Assembly: GCA_012656075.1 (NCBI GenBank)
Contig: JAAKBF010000221.1
Coordinates: 496,001 to 560,000, forward strand
From: Phytophthora hibernalis
Lineage: Eukaryota > Oomycota > Peronosporomycetes > Peronosporales > Peronosporaceae
DNA length: 64,000 bases
Direction of reading: 5' to 3'
Shown: positions 11,970 through 24,050 of the stretch, one piece after another
Layout of the letters: every line of letters starts with the position of its first letter
Numbering within the stretch: the first letter of the stretch is position 1
Notes under the pieces: model-generated
Told to the model about the DNA's origin: nothing
What the model saw: the letters and a program-made list of their open reading frames with translations, nothing else
Database searches by the model: none
Program-made: the position numbers and the translations under genes

Positions 11970-12223
11970 AGCCATACCGGTGGTACCACTGGTACGGCCC
12001 AAATATACTAGTACATTGACGACCCATCACCCCCAACTTCAAATATCCTTCAGTTCCCTTTAATAACGTATACGTCTGATTTCGTGTCTCTACGCGTCTT
12101 TTCACATTGGTGTTGAATTCACCTGCCTAATTAAATATATCCATTTCGTCCAATCCGTCGGCCGATACCTGCGCGTGTCGCGTCCTCAGTTTTGCGCAGT
12201 CATTGCCGTTTGCTAGCGCCACG

Positions 12224-15200
12224 ATGGCCGAGTTTGTGGAGATGATCCTCGCCCAGGTGCGTCTCCGCGCTCTTTGCCGTCTTGTGCTCTCTCTGTCGGT
12301 GCATTGCACAACGTCTACTGACACGATTGTCGCTGTCCTTTGTGCCTGTAACCACCGTGTTCCGTGCCATTCACAGCTGATTGGCAACATCTCGACGGCG
12401 CTGATCCTCGTCCTCATCTACTTCAACTTCCTGCTGTTCGAAAACTATCTGCGGCTTATCGTGTGGGCCATTCTGTGCAGTCAGGCTCTGCGCCAGGCCA
12501 AGAACAACGTCGTCTCGGTACTGCAGTACCTCAGCGACGACGCCGACGTGGACCGCTACGTACGAAGAGGTTTGTACTTCCTTTAGAAGTAAAACGACTG
12601 ACAGGTAATGTTCTGGCTGTGTGCAATGCTGGGCGACCGACAGGGCTTCTTGACGTGCGTGTTCTCAAAGTCGGCCGAGATCTTCATCAGCCACCCACAC
12701 GACGGTTCGCGCCGCACAGCCAAGGAGCTGTTTCTTAACTACGGCATCTTCCTGTTCTCCCTCATTGGCGCTGTGTCCATCTGGATGCGCATGTACTCGT
12801 GGGTCTCCTTCCTGAACATCATTATTGGGTTTTGGATTGCGGCGCTGAGTCTCATCAAGATTCTGGATCGACGAATCTTTTACTACCGCTACTTTTTTCC
12901 GACGAAGTGCTTGTGTCGGCACTGCTTATCCTCGGTTTCTTCATCACGGTACGGCTGTTGTCTTGGTTGTTGCAGTTGCTGACCGCGTCCTCTGACATTT
13001 TTCTCTGACGAGCAGGGCGCGTTCGTAGTTCTCTTTCTTGGCACCGAAAGCTACCTTGAAGGAAGCCGTGCTGCTACAGATTTGTCCGACTGGGTGCAGG
13101 ACAATTTTATCAATGATGAGCGCGCACGACAGGTCTGGAGCGAACAGGTTGAGAACAGTCGCGCCATGATCTCGCAGGCTATCAGCGGTGTCGAAGATAA
13201 CTACAACGACACCATGTGGTGGCCACCTCTCAAAAGCCTGGTCAAGACATACTACCTGGATGCCAAGTCCAGCGATGGAAACGCTACCTCGCACGTGTCG
13301 CTCTTCTCGAGATTGAGTCTTCCCGAAAATATGACGCTTGTTCAAGCGGTGACTTTCGCATATTCTAAGGTGGACTCGGTGAACCTGACTTCAGTTCAGC
13401 TTACCGATTGGACATCTAGGGGACTGGAAGTGAGCAGCATCGCAGTAGGGTCGGTGGCCCAACTCGTTTTCCTCGTCTTCACATTGCTGATTGCGTTTGT
13501 AAGCCTTGGCATTCGCTCATTCTTCTTCATTTCGTCGCTGTTCTATCTGCTCTGCACGAACTGGGACCCTATCGAGCGGTTTGTCGAAGATCTATTACCG
13601 ATACAAGTCAGCAAAAGGCCAGAAGTCGTCCGATCATTGAGAAAAGTCATCGAGGGTGTCTTCTTTTTGCCGCTGAAGATGGCGAGTATTCACGCAATTG
13701 TAACGATGGTTTCATTCACAATAGTGGTAAGTGCAGCCTCTGACAGTTCGGTGCAGATTCGTAGCTCAATTGTCTGTTATTTTATTTATGTGTGCTCAGA
13801 ATGCTGACTTCATGTATCTCGCGACGACAGTGACATTTTTCATCTCCATCGTACCAATCATACCTCCGTACTTGGTGTGCGTACCATGGGTCATCTCGAT
13901 CGGACTCACGACATCGGTCGTGAAGGCACTTGCCCTCTTTGCAGTTCAGTACGTGGCATTCACTGTACTGGATGAAATGCTCTATGAGAAGAGCATCGTA
14001 GCGCTTAATGCGTACGTCTCCGCGCTGAGTGTGGTGTTCGGCGTTTACGTGTTCGGCTTTGAGGTGCGTTGCGTATTGTCTGCATCTCGTAGAAACGATT
14101 TTTTAACTCTCGATGTGCGTGTCGAAGGGCGTGATTTTTGGCCCCTTAATCGTATGTGGAGTGACCTTCGCATATGATGTGTCGAACCACGGCATTCAAG
14201 CTGCACAAGACGAATACAGTAAACCCGATGAAGCGAAGCAAGCCAACATAGATGAAAGTGACGGAGACGAGTCGCGCAGCACCACCTCTTCCGTTGATGG
14301 TGATGGTCACGAGAGCAAAAAGCGCTCACACGGCCAATCGGAAGAAGACACCGATCAGGGGACGAACACAAACATTTTCTCGAATGCGATGTACCGAGTC
14401 ATTTCAGGCCCGCTAGTGGATCGTGTCCGTCGTCGACTCTCGATCGACATCGGCACAGAAGGCTCCGTGTGCGTGACGTTAATGATCGAAGGTCTGAAAA
14501 CCACTCGAAAAGTTCGCTTTGTGGTCAACAAGTCATGGAGCCAAAAGACGCTGCACGATAACATCCGCCGAATGCTTCACGTCCACAGCATCGAATGTAA
14601 GTCGGTGGCGTTCATTCTACAGGGTACCATGGTATGGTATGATTAACGATTGGCTTTTGCAATGTGTACAGGTATCAGCACTGAGGATGGTGTCGAGGTT
14701 CTATCTCCACTTCACATTATGCCCGACGAAGTGCTACATGTGAAGGTTCGACCAAAGCATCGACTGCACTATCCAGATTCCTACGCGGATTCCCACACGC
14801 GCGTGTCCTTCCCTGTACGCACCCTGTCTCCATCATATCAAGGTATCCGAACGAGTATTTCTTCGCATCCGCAACAGGGCAGTCGCGATGGATCTGGAAC
14901 GAAAGGTACCGGGACATCTCCTGTCGTAAAACGGAAACGATCAGGGTCGTTAAGCCCCACAGTCTCAGTCACGCATGGTGCCACGGCAGCGCAGCGTCAG
15001 GTCCATGACCGCTTGCAACGTAAGAACGTTGGAGTGCCATTCCATTACGAAGGTGGCTTGAAGAGGAGAGGGAGTTACAGCGGAGTGAGCGTTGCAAGTG
15101 GAGCTCCCACCCAATCTGCATCAGTAGCGAGGTCAGCCGACGGTTCGTCCTCACGTGTAAATCTCGTTTCGCAGCCGAGCCCAAGTCCGGTGGCTACCAA

Positions 15201-15699
15201 AGGCCTACCGGTTGCTGCACCGGCAACGTCGTTAGCACAAGACTACGAGATTTTATCGCCGGACGAGAGCTATTTCGCTCCGCCAGTGAACGGGAGAGTG
15301 CCCTCAACAGATGATAAAGAAGTCATCGGTAACGCAAACGCTTCGACTGAAGTAAACAGCGTATTGGATCTACCATCTCCTGCAAGCGTGGGTTCTTGGA
15401 AGAAAGGGAAGCCGAAACTAAATTTTGTGGATCTAAGTGACTCTGGAAGCTTCTCAACCTCGCCAGTATCGTGCGATATCTCCGATTCATTTGGTGATGG
15501 AGATGATGACGGCGAGAAAACAGAATATAACACTGCTATTGATGAGGCACCTGAAGCCACACCTCTTTCCAGGACAAAACGCAGAATCTCTTTGAAGACG
15601 CGTCAAGGCGCAAAACTGATCTTCTCCCCGCTAGCAGTTGACCCGAAAAAGTTGCCAGCACGTAGATACTCGGCCGAAGAGGAAGAAGAAAAGAAGTGA
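12224..15699 (+). CDS. TMEM245: TMEM245-like multi-pass membrane protein
   Basis: Polytopic membrane protein with the fold-type of AI-2E-transporter/TMEM245 proteins; transport substrate unknown. At least ten hydrophobic helices are visible, e.g. LIGNISTALILVLIYFNFLL, ELFLNYGIFLFSLIGAVSIW, VAQLVFLVFTLLIAFVSLGI, TVTFFISIVPIIPPYLVCVP, and the family's terminal GVIFGPLIVCGVTFAYDV block. A long hydrophilic Ser-rich cytosolic tail (from about 14190 to the end) is extra. Exons: 12224-12256, 12377-12559, 12605-12948, 13016-13726, 13800-14063, 14128-14596 and 14672-15699; all introns are GT-AG, 45-120 nt. The donor at 12560 is inferred from frame. One frame break lies in exon 3 at the six-T run 12893-12898, where a seventh T would give YYRYFFSDEVLVSALLILGF. 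About 1010 residues; intact apart from that indel. Confidence 0.8.
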
Positions 15700-15805
15700 A
15701 GGACCCACGTGAATTTAATGCGGTAGTTATCAGCAGCAACCATGAATACAGTTTTTGCAGGACGCGTACACCCCACCCCGCATTTGCAGGAAGCCCTGGA
15801 GACGA

Positions 15806-17423
15806 TCACATTAAGCCTGCCAGCCGTTGCTTCTTTTTCTTGAGCATAGCGACCTCTTCATCAATCTCGCTCGCTATCTCGGGGTTATTCTCCGTTGCTC
15901 GCTCTCGGTAGAGCGTGCGTAGACGATCGCAGACGAACGTCCATGCTTCCATATCCATGCGTTGTTCCTCGCGCAAAGCACGCTCCTTTTCCCACCCAGC
16001 CTGTTCAGCTTCTCGCTGCTCACGCTGCCGTAATAATTCCAGCTCTCGACTGGCAATTTCGGAGCGCAATGCATCGTTGTCAGGTCCCGGGGATACTTTC
16101 ATGCCGTTGGTATCTTTTCTTTGGCGTTTTACTTCAGGCTCATCATCGTGAACTTGAGGATTCACTGACGACTCACCTCTGTCGCCAGCCACCTTTTGCC
16201 GCTCCATGTTTTCAATACGTCGGGTTTCGGTGCGTGGAGAAAGAAAATGCTGCTCTTCGCGGGCATCCGGCATACTTGCTTCAGAAGTATGTAAGAAGGA
16301 AGCTTCAGGTCCGTTTTCAGAGCGTAAACGTTTTACAAATCTTGCACTCAGATCGATTTCCCTTTGGATGGAGCGAGCTTCGAGGACTAGCCCGGTACCA
16401 CCTGGTCCATGCCCTCTTTCAATTGACTAGCTGTCGAAACTTGCTTTTGACACCTGCCAGATTCCTCGACGCGCGGTTGTTTGGAAAAGTGTGATTCACG
16501 CGATATAATTGCAGCACTTGCTCCCAACTGGTTGGCCCCGACGGCAAGATTTGTTTGACACACGCAAGTAGCGCTTTCGTATCGGATTTAGTGTACCCTT
16601 CCGATCCAAGCGACCTCCCTCTGCGTGGGGGTTCACTAGCAGCACTTGTCTTTGTATCTTCACCGCTGGTCGTACTCTTTTCGCGCCCACCCTCCGCTTC
16701 TGTGACGATTATCTCCGTCTCATCGCTTTTGGTGTCCACATCCCCACCATGCTCCGCACTAATATCATCTTTCACAGCTGCCGCATCCTTCCCAATGCGG
16801 CCAATCTTGACGTTAATCTCAGCTCGAATAGCTAGAAGTTCCTCCATTTCGGGGCATGGCATGGCTGCGGGATCCTTCTGCATATTCTGGAACTTGCTCT
16901 TTAGAGAGTTTGCGTCTCTACTGAGTCTCTCGTGGGGCACAGCATACACCTTGCAATAGTGTTCTGCAACCATCTCCCAATCGTTTTTGAACACTGGCAC
17001 GACCTGTCGTACTGATTCGAGAATGGCCTGGACGTCAGCGGCCGAGAAGCCCTCGGCACCCAACGCTCGGCCTCCTCGGCGCTGCAGACACTTGCCGCCA
17101 GCTATCTTGGCATCAATCAGACCCAGAACAGCCCCAGCTACTTGCACCTCCGACCGCTGGTCCCTCCCGGACACGAAACACCTCGTCAACTGCTTGAACT
17201 TGCTCCGGAGCGAGCTGGTGTCGCGATGCGAGCGCGTGTTGGGGATCGCGTGCGACTGACGGTAGTGCTCCAGCACGTCGTCCCACTCCTCGCCGGTCGT
17301 GGGCACCACCTGCTTCACGCTCTTGAGCAGTGCCACGATGTCCTCCTTGTGATAGCCTTCGGAGCCCCGCACGCGTCCACCGCGGCGCTGTACCGCATTT
17401 CCATGTAGTTCTTGATGCTGCAT
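15806..17423 (-). CDS. Triple DUF6818-repeat protein with C-terminal coiled coil
   Basis: Three tandem copies of the same domain, about 75-80 residues each, each opening with an RRGGR.LG.EG or RRGRSLGSEG box and containing a W and a closing LKSKF/LRSKF motif: first GSEGYHKEDIVALLKSVKQV with LRSKFKQL, second GAEGFSAADVQAILESVRQV with LKSKFQNM, third GSEGYTKSDTKALLACVKQI with VKSKFRQL. This resembles DUF6818, a SANT/Myb-like domain found in oomycetes and fungi; DNA binding is plausible but not shown. The frame stops at about 16419 after FRQLVN. A shifted frame continues through LEARSIQREIDLSARFVKR to a coiled-coil C terminus (MDMEAWTFVCDRLRTLYRER) ending at 15806. No convincing intron joins the parts, so a one-base indel or a nonsense truncation is likely. 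It sits at the edge of the repeat block; a transposon origin is possible. Confidence 0.65.
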
Positions 17424-18340
17424 GGGGGTTCTCGTGTTTGTTCTTTGAGTAGTCGAGCAGGCCCAAAAATCGAGGCCAAATACCGATATCTAAGCCCAAA
17501 TATCGGGGCAAATGACAGAATCCGAGGTGATCCGATTTTTATGTGCCAACTGACGATTTTTGTGTCAGGAGCCGTGGTGAACAAATCCAACAGGCGAACT
17601 TAATGACAAAAGGCGGTTGTGTGTCCAGCCGTAACTCAGGTATTAATACATTGGAAATTGATGTCGCTGCAAGTTGCAGATACAGTGGAGAAGTACGACA
17701 GCATGCTCGCTACCATTTAGGCCCTGGCGTTCGGCCGCGGACATCTCCTGCAAAGGTGTTCGCATGCAAACATCGAAACATACTCACTATTCACGTAGGG
17801 TCATAAAACTTCGTGGAAAGTCTTCGTGGCGCGATTGGCTGTGGCCCGTAAGCTTAACCATAATGCTACGGATACCCGTAGCATTGGGGTATTCGTAACA
17901 TACCGGTACACCTTCTCACCTACTTCGAGGAATATAGCGGACGCTGTGCACATGCTTGCCTCAGAAAGCTGTCGAAAGGGGGTCTGAAAGCGGATCGATC
18001 ACCCCGCCACCTAGAGAGATTTTAAAAACGCCATTTTATAGCCTACTTTGTCGCCAACCGGTGGAGATGCTCTTAGTACTTTCCCAAAAATTCAGCTGTA
18101 AAATACTTTTCGAAACTTACCGAAATCTTAAGTTCGCACCATTTTTCTAGGTTCGCACTTACCGTAGTTAATTTTCTAAGTACGGCTTCTCGAAGCCGTT
18201 CATTTCCAAATCCGAGCTCCAAGGGCGACGCGTGGCACGAACGGCGGTTGAACGCGTGACACGAGCGGCTGGTTCAACACACGGCATAGGGGACTAAAAG
18301 GCTAGCGCGGAGGGGAATGGACGGAGGAGCACGAAGATAA
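17424..18340. other. Non-coding boundary region
   Basis: No gene seen. Contains a short perfect hairpin around 17864-17885 (atgctacgg / ccgtagcat with a 4-nt loop) and scattered AT-rich sequence. It marks the transition from the host gene island to the transposon block. Confidence 0.4.
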
Positions 18341-18879
18341 GTGTTGACCACCATGGAAGGTAAGCTGCAGTTTGGGAGGTATGCTTGTGCTGACATCCGT
18401 TTTGTGCGTTTTGAAGCACGACGTTTGCGCAGCAAAACCAAGGACGATCAAGGGCCGACCTACATGCTTCTAACACTGGGCATCCAGAAGGACCACGACA
18501 GCGATGAAGATTTCGTTCCGGCCGAAGAAAATGGCTCGGAGGAAGAGGGGCAGCTTGCGGTTTACCCGTCGAAACCCGGTACGCCGTGTAGCCCACAATT
18601 ATTTGCTTTGTTGGACTTGTCCGGTTACATGAAGCGTATGTGTTCGTATGTGTGGCTTATTTTAAGGTCGTAAGGGGCGGAAGGGAGGAGGAAACCCCAA
18701 AAATCCTAGTATGGTGATGCTAAATTTGCTTTGGGATTGTCCTATGATCATAGCGTTGATTTAGCCTTGCCTACTAACATGATGCGTATGTGTACGTGTG
18801 TGCGATTAACCTTCAGGTGGTAAAATACGGATGGAAAAGCGAAGAACGCAGGTGCGAATACTCTAACGTTTTTTATTTA

Positions 18880-19062
18880 TGGTTGCCATGTGACTTTAGA
18901 GTTGCTTTATGGTTTTACGGTTGCCCTACGGCCTTTGAGTTGCTGTAACGTCGTATGGTTGCCCTATGACCTTAGAGTTGCTCTTTGGTTTTAAGGTTGC
19001 CCTACTACTTTAGAGTTCTTCTGTTGCCTAGCGTCATTAAAGTTGTTTTTGGTTGGCAAACG
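18880..19062. repeat. Degenerate tandem repeat, unit about 36-40 bp
   Basis: Four to five diverged copies of a unit of the form 'ttagagttgctttatggttt' plus 'taaggttgccctatgacc'. It lies between coding pieces of the MULE pseudogene, perhaps in a former intron. Confidence 0.6.
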
Positions 19063-19264
19063 ACCTTAAAGTCACTTTATGGTAAGACGTGTCTGCTAAA
19101 CGGATCACTAACACTTGCTTCAATTGTACAATTTGACAGGTAAAACGCCATAAAAAGGCTTTGAGTATCAAGCGCAAGCAATACCGGCTACAAAAGCGAT
19201 CTTTTGCTCCCAAAGACCGTATTCCACGCATGAAAATCAAGAAATCACAGCTGACATAGACACA

Positions 19265-19560
19265 AGCGTTGAGGATGCAGCCGGGGATACAACAGTCGGA
19301 GGCGCAGTCAGATATGCAAGTGTCGGAGCAGCAGCCGGAGAAGAAAGAGTCGGAGGTGCAACCACAGGCACAGGATCGAGCTACGCAAGTGTCGGAGGTG
19401 CAGTCGGAGATGCAAGTGTCGGAGGTGGAGCCAGAGCTGCAAGCGTCGGAGGTGGAGCCATGCCGGAGGTAGAGCCAGAGATACAAGAGAAGGAAGAGTC
19501 GAAGCAACCAGTGACGCAAGAATAGGAGGTGCAGCCTGAGACGCAAGCGTCGGAGGCGCA
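19265..19560. repeat. Coding minisatellite (Ser-Glu-Val-Gln/Glu-Pro-Glu repeats)
   Basis: Repeats of 12-33 bp around 'caagtgtcggaggtgcagcc' that encode SEVQPE/SEVEPE and MQVSE units in frame with the MULE N-terminal region (e.g. ATQVSEVQSEMQVSEVEPEL). The repeats keep codon phase, so the array arose while the sequence was still translated. Confidence 0.65.
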
Positions 19561-22219
19561 CCAAACAGATACCCGAATGCCGGAATCATCCGGCGAGAAC
19601 ACCAGCGAGCAGTCTGAAAGTGTGGTTTTTTATGACACGGATCGTGAGGAATATAACCCTCGTCATCGCTTCAGCAAGCTTATTGATGAACTACATACTT
19701 TGGAATAGGAACTGATGGAGATCACGAACGTTGTACCAGCCTTTCCAGCCAACCCAATCAAGAGACGGGGTGAATTTGATTCGATATTTGGGGCCTACAA
19801 GAAAGAGAACAAAATTCATTTTCGTGTCCGCAGTTTCGAATCTGTTGCAGCTTATAACATGGTTGCCTTTTCGAAATTTGCTATTGATTGGGTTTGTACT
19901 AATTGGAATGTGTACTGTAGTCTTATGTAGCTCACACTCTGACCAAATACCTTTAAGTTTTCCGTGGAGCCACCGCGTTTACCGCTGTACACACGGATAT
20001 CCACAGAAATCACGTTAAACTGGTCAGCGCAATCGCAAGGGACGGGTTTGCGGGTGCTTGGCGCGTTTAACGCCGACTGTGACACGGATGGAGGATGGCA
20101 CGTTTAAGATAATTATCCGGAATGAGATAGATGAGCTTTATTTTTAGTGACCAATACTGTACTAACAACCGTTGCTACTTGACAGCATCATACACACAAG
20201 CAACTTACTACGAGTACTCAGGCTACGCCGTTCCTGATAACCAAAACGATACCAGTCGACGAACACGACCGCGAAGATGTTAAGACTTTAGCAGATGATC
20301 GTGCGTCTTCCAAGCATATTTCCAATTTCTTGAACGAACGAATTGGTAAGAAGCCGTAGCTGTAAAGGAAACAGTGCTATCTGTGATTGTAATACTTGTT
20401 CATTTGATGTTATATGTGCTAATAGGCACGCCGCGGCAGACCCGTAATCTAATCCACAGCATTATGGACCAAGATTCGGCGGAGGATCGCCTGAAAGACA
20501 TGCTGCACGCTCTCGTTCAGTTAGACGGCGGCGACGTTTTGGTCATTCAAGACCAAATGGAGGTGACCTGTTTTGCATGCAGACAAAGGTGCAAAAGTTA
20601 ATGTTCTAGCAGTGGGGTGAAACGCTAGCGATGGACTTCACGCATGACACCATCAATCTGGGGTATCATCTCGGTACGTGTGCTTTTATAGCAACTCTGT
20701 GGTTTCATATCGCGACCGTATGAAATTATTGCAACCATACTGCTACTTTACCGTCTAACATGAGGTTAATTCGTTGTGGCTCTGTCAACTACAGGAACTT
20801 TGGTGATCACTACATCTAACGGAAGATGTTTTCGTGTGTTCGACTTCATTTGCCTCAACCAACAGGCCGTAACGATATCGACCATCATGAAGTATTTCAA
20901 GGAGAAGAATCCTGGATGACGCGCTATCCTGTCCGTTGTGATCGACAAGGATTTCGTAGAATGGCGAATGCTCATGGGGTCCTTCCCTGAAACAAAAGTA
21001 CTGTCCACTCGATTTCATGCTGGAAGAATGTTATACAGAGGGCTTCATTTCATTTGAAGGTGTCACAGCGCAATGATCTGCTCACCCTCATGACAAAGGG
21101 TCTGTACTGGTACGTTCTAAGTCGATTCGCTACCAATGAAATAATCTAACACTATGGATCTCATGTAATTAGCACAACTGAAGCACGCGCTACGAAGCAT
21201 TGAAGCGCTACTGTGAAGACAACAGAAGACCAGCTATTTTCTTGAATTTCGACAAAAGTTGGAATTCATGCCGAGACATGTGGTCAAACTTCTCTCGCGG
21301 TAAATTTCCCACTGTTGGTAACACGACCACAAACCGGATTGAATCGAATTGGAATCAAGTAAACCTGCTGCTAGGACACAAGACGAGAATCGACAAAACC
21401 ATTGCTCGTCTGCTGCAATACCAAATTACTGTTACACATCAGATAGTTTCTACGATCGGGGCGCACAACTCGTCGTCACGCATGCCAAAGACTGTCAAGG
21501 TTTTTTGCGGGGTGTTGCAACTAGATTGTCTGCAGACATTCTCTTCACAGTGAAAAAGAGTGGGAGCGGTTCGTCACACTCATGGCGGATGGAACTTGCG
21601 AGAGGGCCCCTAAGTTTTTCTGCTTGGAAGATATCATTGCTCGAAACAAAGTACAAGTGCGATGATGTTGATTGGACATGTATATGTCTGATCGATAGTA
21701 GTCAGCATTTGCCGTGCCGCCACCTCACGCATATTGCAAGCAAATGCCATGGATTCAAACGTCTTCCTGTCATGGCAATTGATGAACGATGGAGTATGGC
21801 GTGTGCATCGGATGTGAAAGAGGAGCTTGCAGCTGCAGCCGATTCATTGGAATCGATTGTGCAGATGTCAAAATTAAAGTCGCCGAAAATAAGGTTGCCG
21901 TATGATTTCAGGCCGATGATGAAGGCAAAACTACTTCACCAGCGAAGACACTACATCAGGGGGTATACGTTCGTCTCCGCCGCAACGATCGTGCACGACA
22001 GGTCGTGTTATCTTCAGCCGAGAAATATTCGTACGCGAAAGCTACGCTAGAGCCACGTCTCGAACACTTGTCAAACCTGTCAAGTGCTGATTTTTATCAG
22101 TAGCTCAGTGCAAGGAAGGACACGGTGGAAATATGCATAAAACGCGGGGCGTCCACCTGTCAGAGATGTCACCGATGGTTAGAATGACACCGATTCCAGT
22201 TCGCCAATAGACCCTGCGG

Positions 22220-23549
22220 ATGCGATGGAAACCTAAAATTTCATCGGGTGTAGACCGTCTTGGCGTTCATAAGTACCCAAGTAACGACGGTGACGTTGAA
22301 AGAGCTTCTAGCCTGGGGAGAAGCGCCTTGAATCTGTCAACAGACTACATGCACACTTTCGTCATTTCAGCCGACCTCGCCCGATCCATGCAAGCAGCAG
22401 CTGCCACGGCCAGGAATGAGCAGAATCCCCTGACGAACTCGATTACCAAACGAGGAAGCAAGGACTTGTCAACGAACTTGTCGTAACCATCGATCCGAAA
22501 CTCTGGAAGTTCAGGGGGTAAGGTTGCCATATCATGATTCTGGTCGCTTTAAGATTATGGATGTTGTACTATGCTTGATTTACCATATTCTGGTATATTT
22601 ACAATTGGGTTGTCTATGTCGCTGCTTGTAGGGCATACATGGGCGGATTGACAACGTTCTATGATGTTAAGGCCAAGTGCAGATCGTGGATCGAAGACAG
22701 AAAGTGGCTGGGACAGGACTGGCGAAATATTGTCTCCGATGTGGGTCTTTTTGGTGTCGAAACGGAAACCGAAGGCTTTTTGCTCCAAATGCTGCCTAAC
22801 GAGGTTATTTCGAAGTTCACCTCCAGTCAGCTTCGCTCTAACTTTGTGACGCGGTATAATTTCGTTGTGATCGGGTTCGAAAATATTGTCGGAAGACTGT
22901 GTTGGGGATGGTTGAATGATAGCGCGGTTGATTTCTGTATGGAAGCTATCGAGGGATCGCTTGGGCAGTCACTATTGCTATCGACGTTGACGGGAGTTGT
23001 GGGTTGGCCTACCACACACACGGCAGATATTTTTCACATGAAGTTCATTGCTCACCCAGTGAATTTGCGTTCCAACCGGGGGTCATTGTCATACGCCTGC
23101 ACTACGAAGAGGGGCTCACATGTTACGGATGCATGTTTACATGTACGAGCGGCTCATCGATGATGGATATCGCGAAGAGATTATGCAGGTTTGGGAAGGA
23201 ACAAAAAGTTACGATGAAGACGAAGACAGCGAAGGAACAGAAGAGGGTTCATTAAATTTGTGAAACGCTGGCACCAAGCTTCAGGAATCCACGACAGTTT
23301 TCTAAAGACCCAATTGAGAGGTTTGAGATGCCGCAACAACCGGACTACTCCAGCTGTGGGGTTATGGTGGTAGATCAGACATACAACTATCTTACTGGGA
23401 GTTTACATCTGCAGCAACACAGCGTTTCCAAGAAGGATGTCTCTGTGATGCGCCTAAAATGCTGTGGATGGTTGTGTGCTATTCACGAGAGCGTTCAATA
23501 TCTACGTACGAAACAGACAGAGCTACAAAGATTCATGAGCTGCTTCTGA
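22220..23549 (+). pseudogene. Decayed Ulp1-like (C48) cysteine protease linked to the MULE
   Basis: Downstream of the MULE transposase on the same strand. Visible parts: a linker (22220-22486), a segment with WLNDSAVDFCMEAI (22905-22955, the 'W L.D..I.F....' start of Ulp1 catalytic domains), VVIRLHYEEG-like sequence near 23085, and the catalytic-Cys block PQQPDYSSCGVMVVDQTYNY (23328-23395, Cys of QxDxxSCGV). The histidine box is not intact and frames change at least twice. SUMO-protease-like genes carried by MULEs are known from plants (Kaonashi-type elements); here the gene is inactive. Confidence 0.65.
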
Positions 23550-23609
23550 ACCAACTGAGATAAGCAAACCCAAACTGTATTAATCTTCGAATACAGCATG
23601 GCTGTCGTA

Positions 23610-23881
23610 TCAATGATGCTTGTTTAGCTTGTTCACCAACATCCCCAGTAGAACATCGAAAGACAGAATGTGTTCTTGGTCAGTAAACTGATCTGCATCA
23701 CCTACTGTTTCCGACAATTCGTAGCTGCACTCTTCACGCTCTTCAATCTGGGCTTGGAGCTCTAGCTGAGCTGTCATTATCTTCTCCATGTTGGCGTTAT
23801 CTCCTCCAGCTTCTCCTTCATGCTGGGAAGGTTGGCATATCGAGCGCGCACCAGCTCAAATACCAACGTCTTCTCGTTCAT
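23610..23881 (-). pseudogene. Small coiled-coil ORF beside the MULE/Ulp1 unit
   Basis: Reads from MNEKTLVFELVRARYANLPS, through a one-base frame break near 23795, to ANMEKIMTAQLELQAQIEER and a stop at 23610. About 90 residues, heptad-rich. It lies tail-to-tail with the Ulp1 remnant and is probably an accessory ORF of the same transposon. No function can be assigned. Confidence 0.45.
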
Positions 23882-24050
23882 AACGATGAAGAGAGAGAGA
23901 ATCCACAAGTGTTATTTGTGCGCACTTACTAATATATCTAAATTTCCGAAATCCCACGAGTGTAGCCATCAAGGGCCCTCGTACGCCCGTATTATTTTAT
24001 AAAACCCATTCACGCAGATGTTTTTAGGGTCGCTTTACATTTGCTTAGGT

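Larger units (their letters stand above)
18341..22090 (+). pseudogene. Decayed MULE (Mutator-like) transposase with SWIM zinc finger
   Basis: Broken DDE transposase of the MULE superfamily. Recognisable pieces in order: an acidic N-terminal segment (SDEDFVPAEENGSEEE, 18341-18673), a repeat-rich linker, the start of the DNA-binding region (FDSIFGAYKKENKIHFRVRS, 19715-19930), CTHGYPQKS near 19990, the catalytic-core stretch VVIDKDFVEWRMLMGSFPET near 20940-21000, RDMWSNFSRGKFPTVGNTTT followed by NRIESNWNQVNLLLG (21200-21450), and a SWIM motif ending LPCRHLTHIASKCHGFKRLP (about 21700-21790). Stops and frameshifts separate all parts, for example TGA within the core near 20918. No terminal repeats or target duplication could be assigned. 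It is followed on the same strand by an Ulp1-like protease. Confidence 0.75.
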
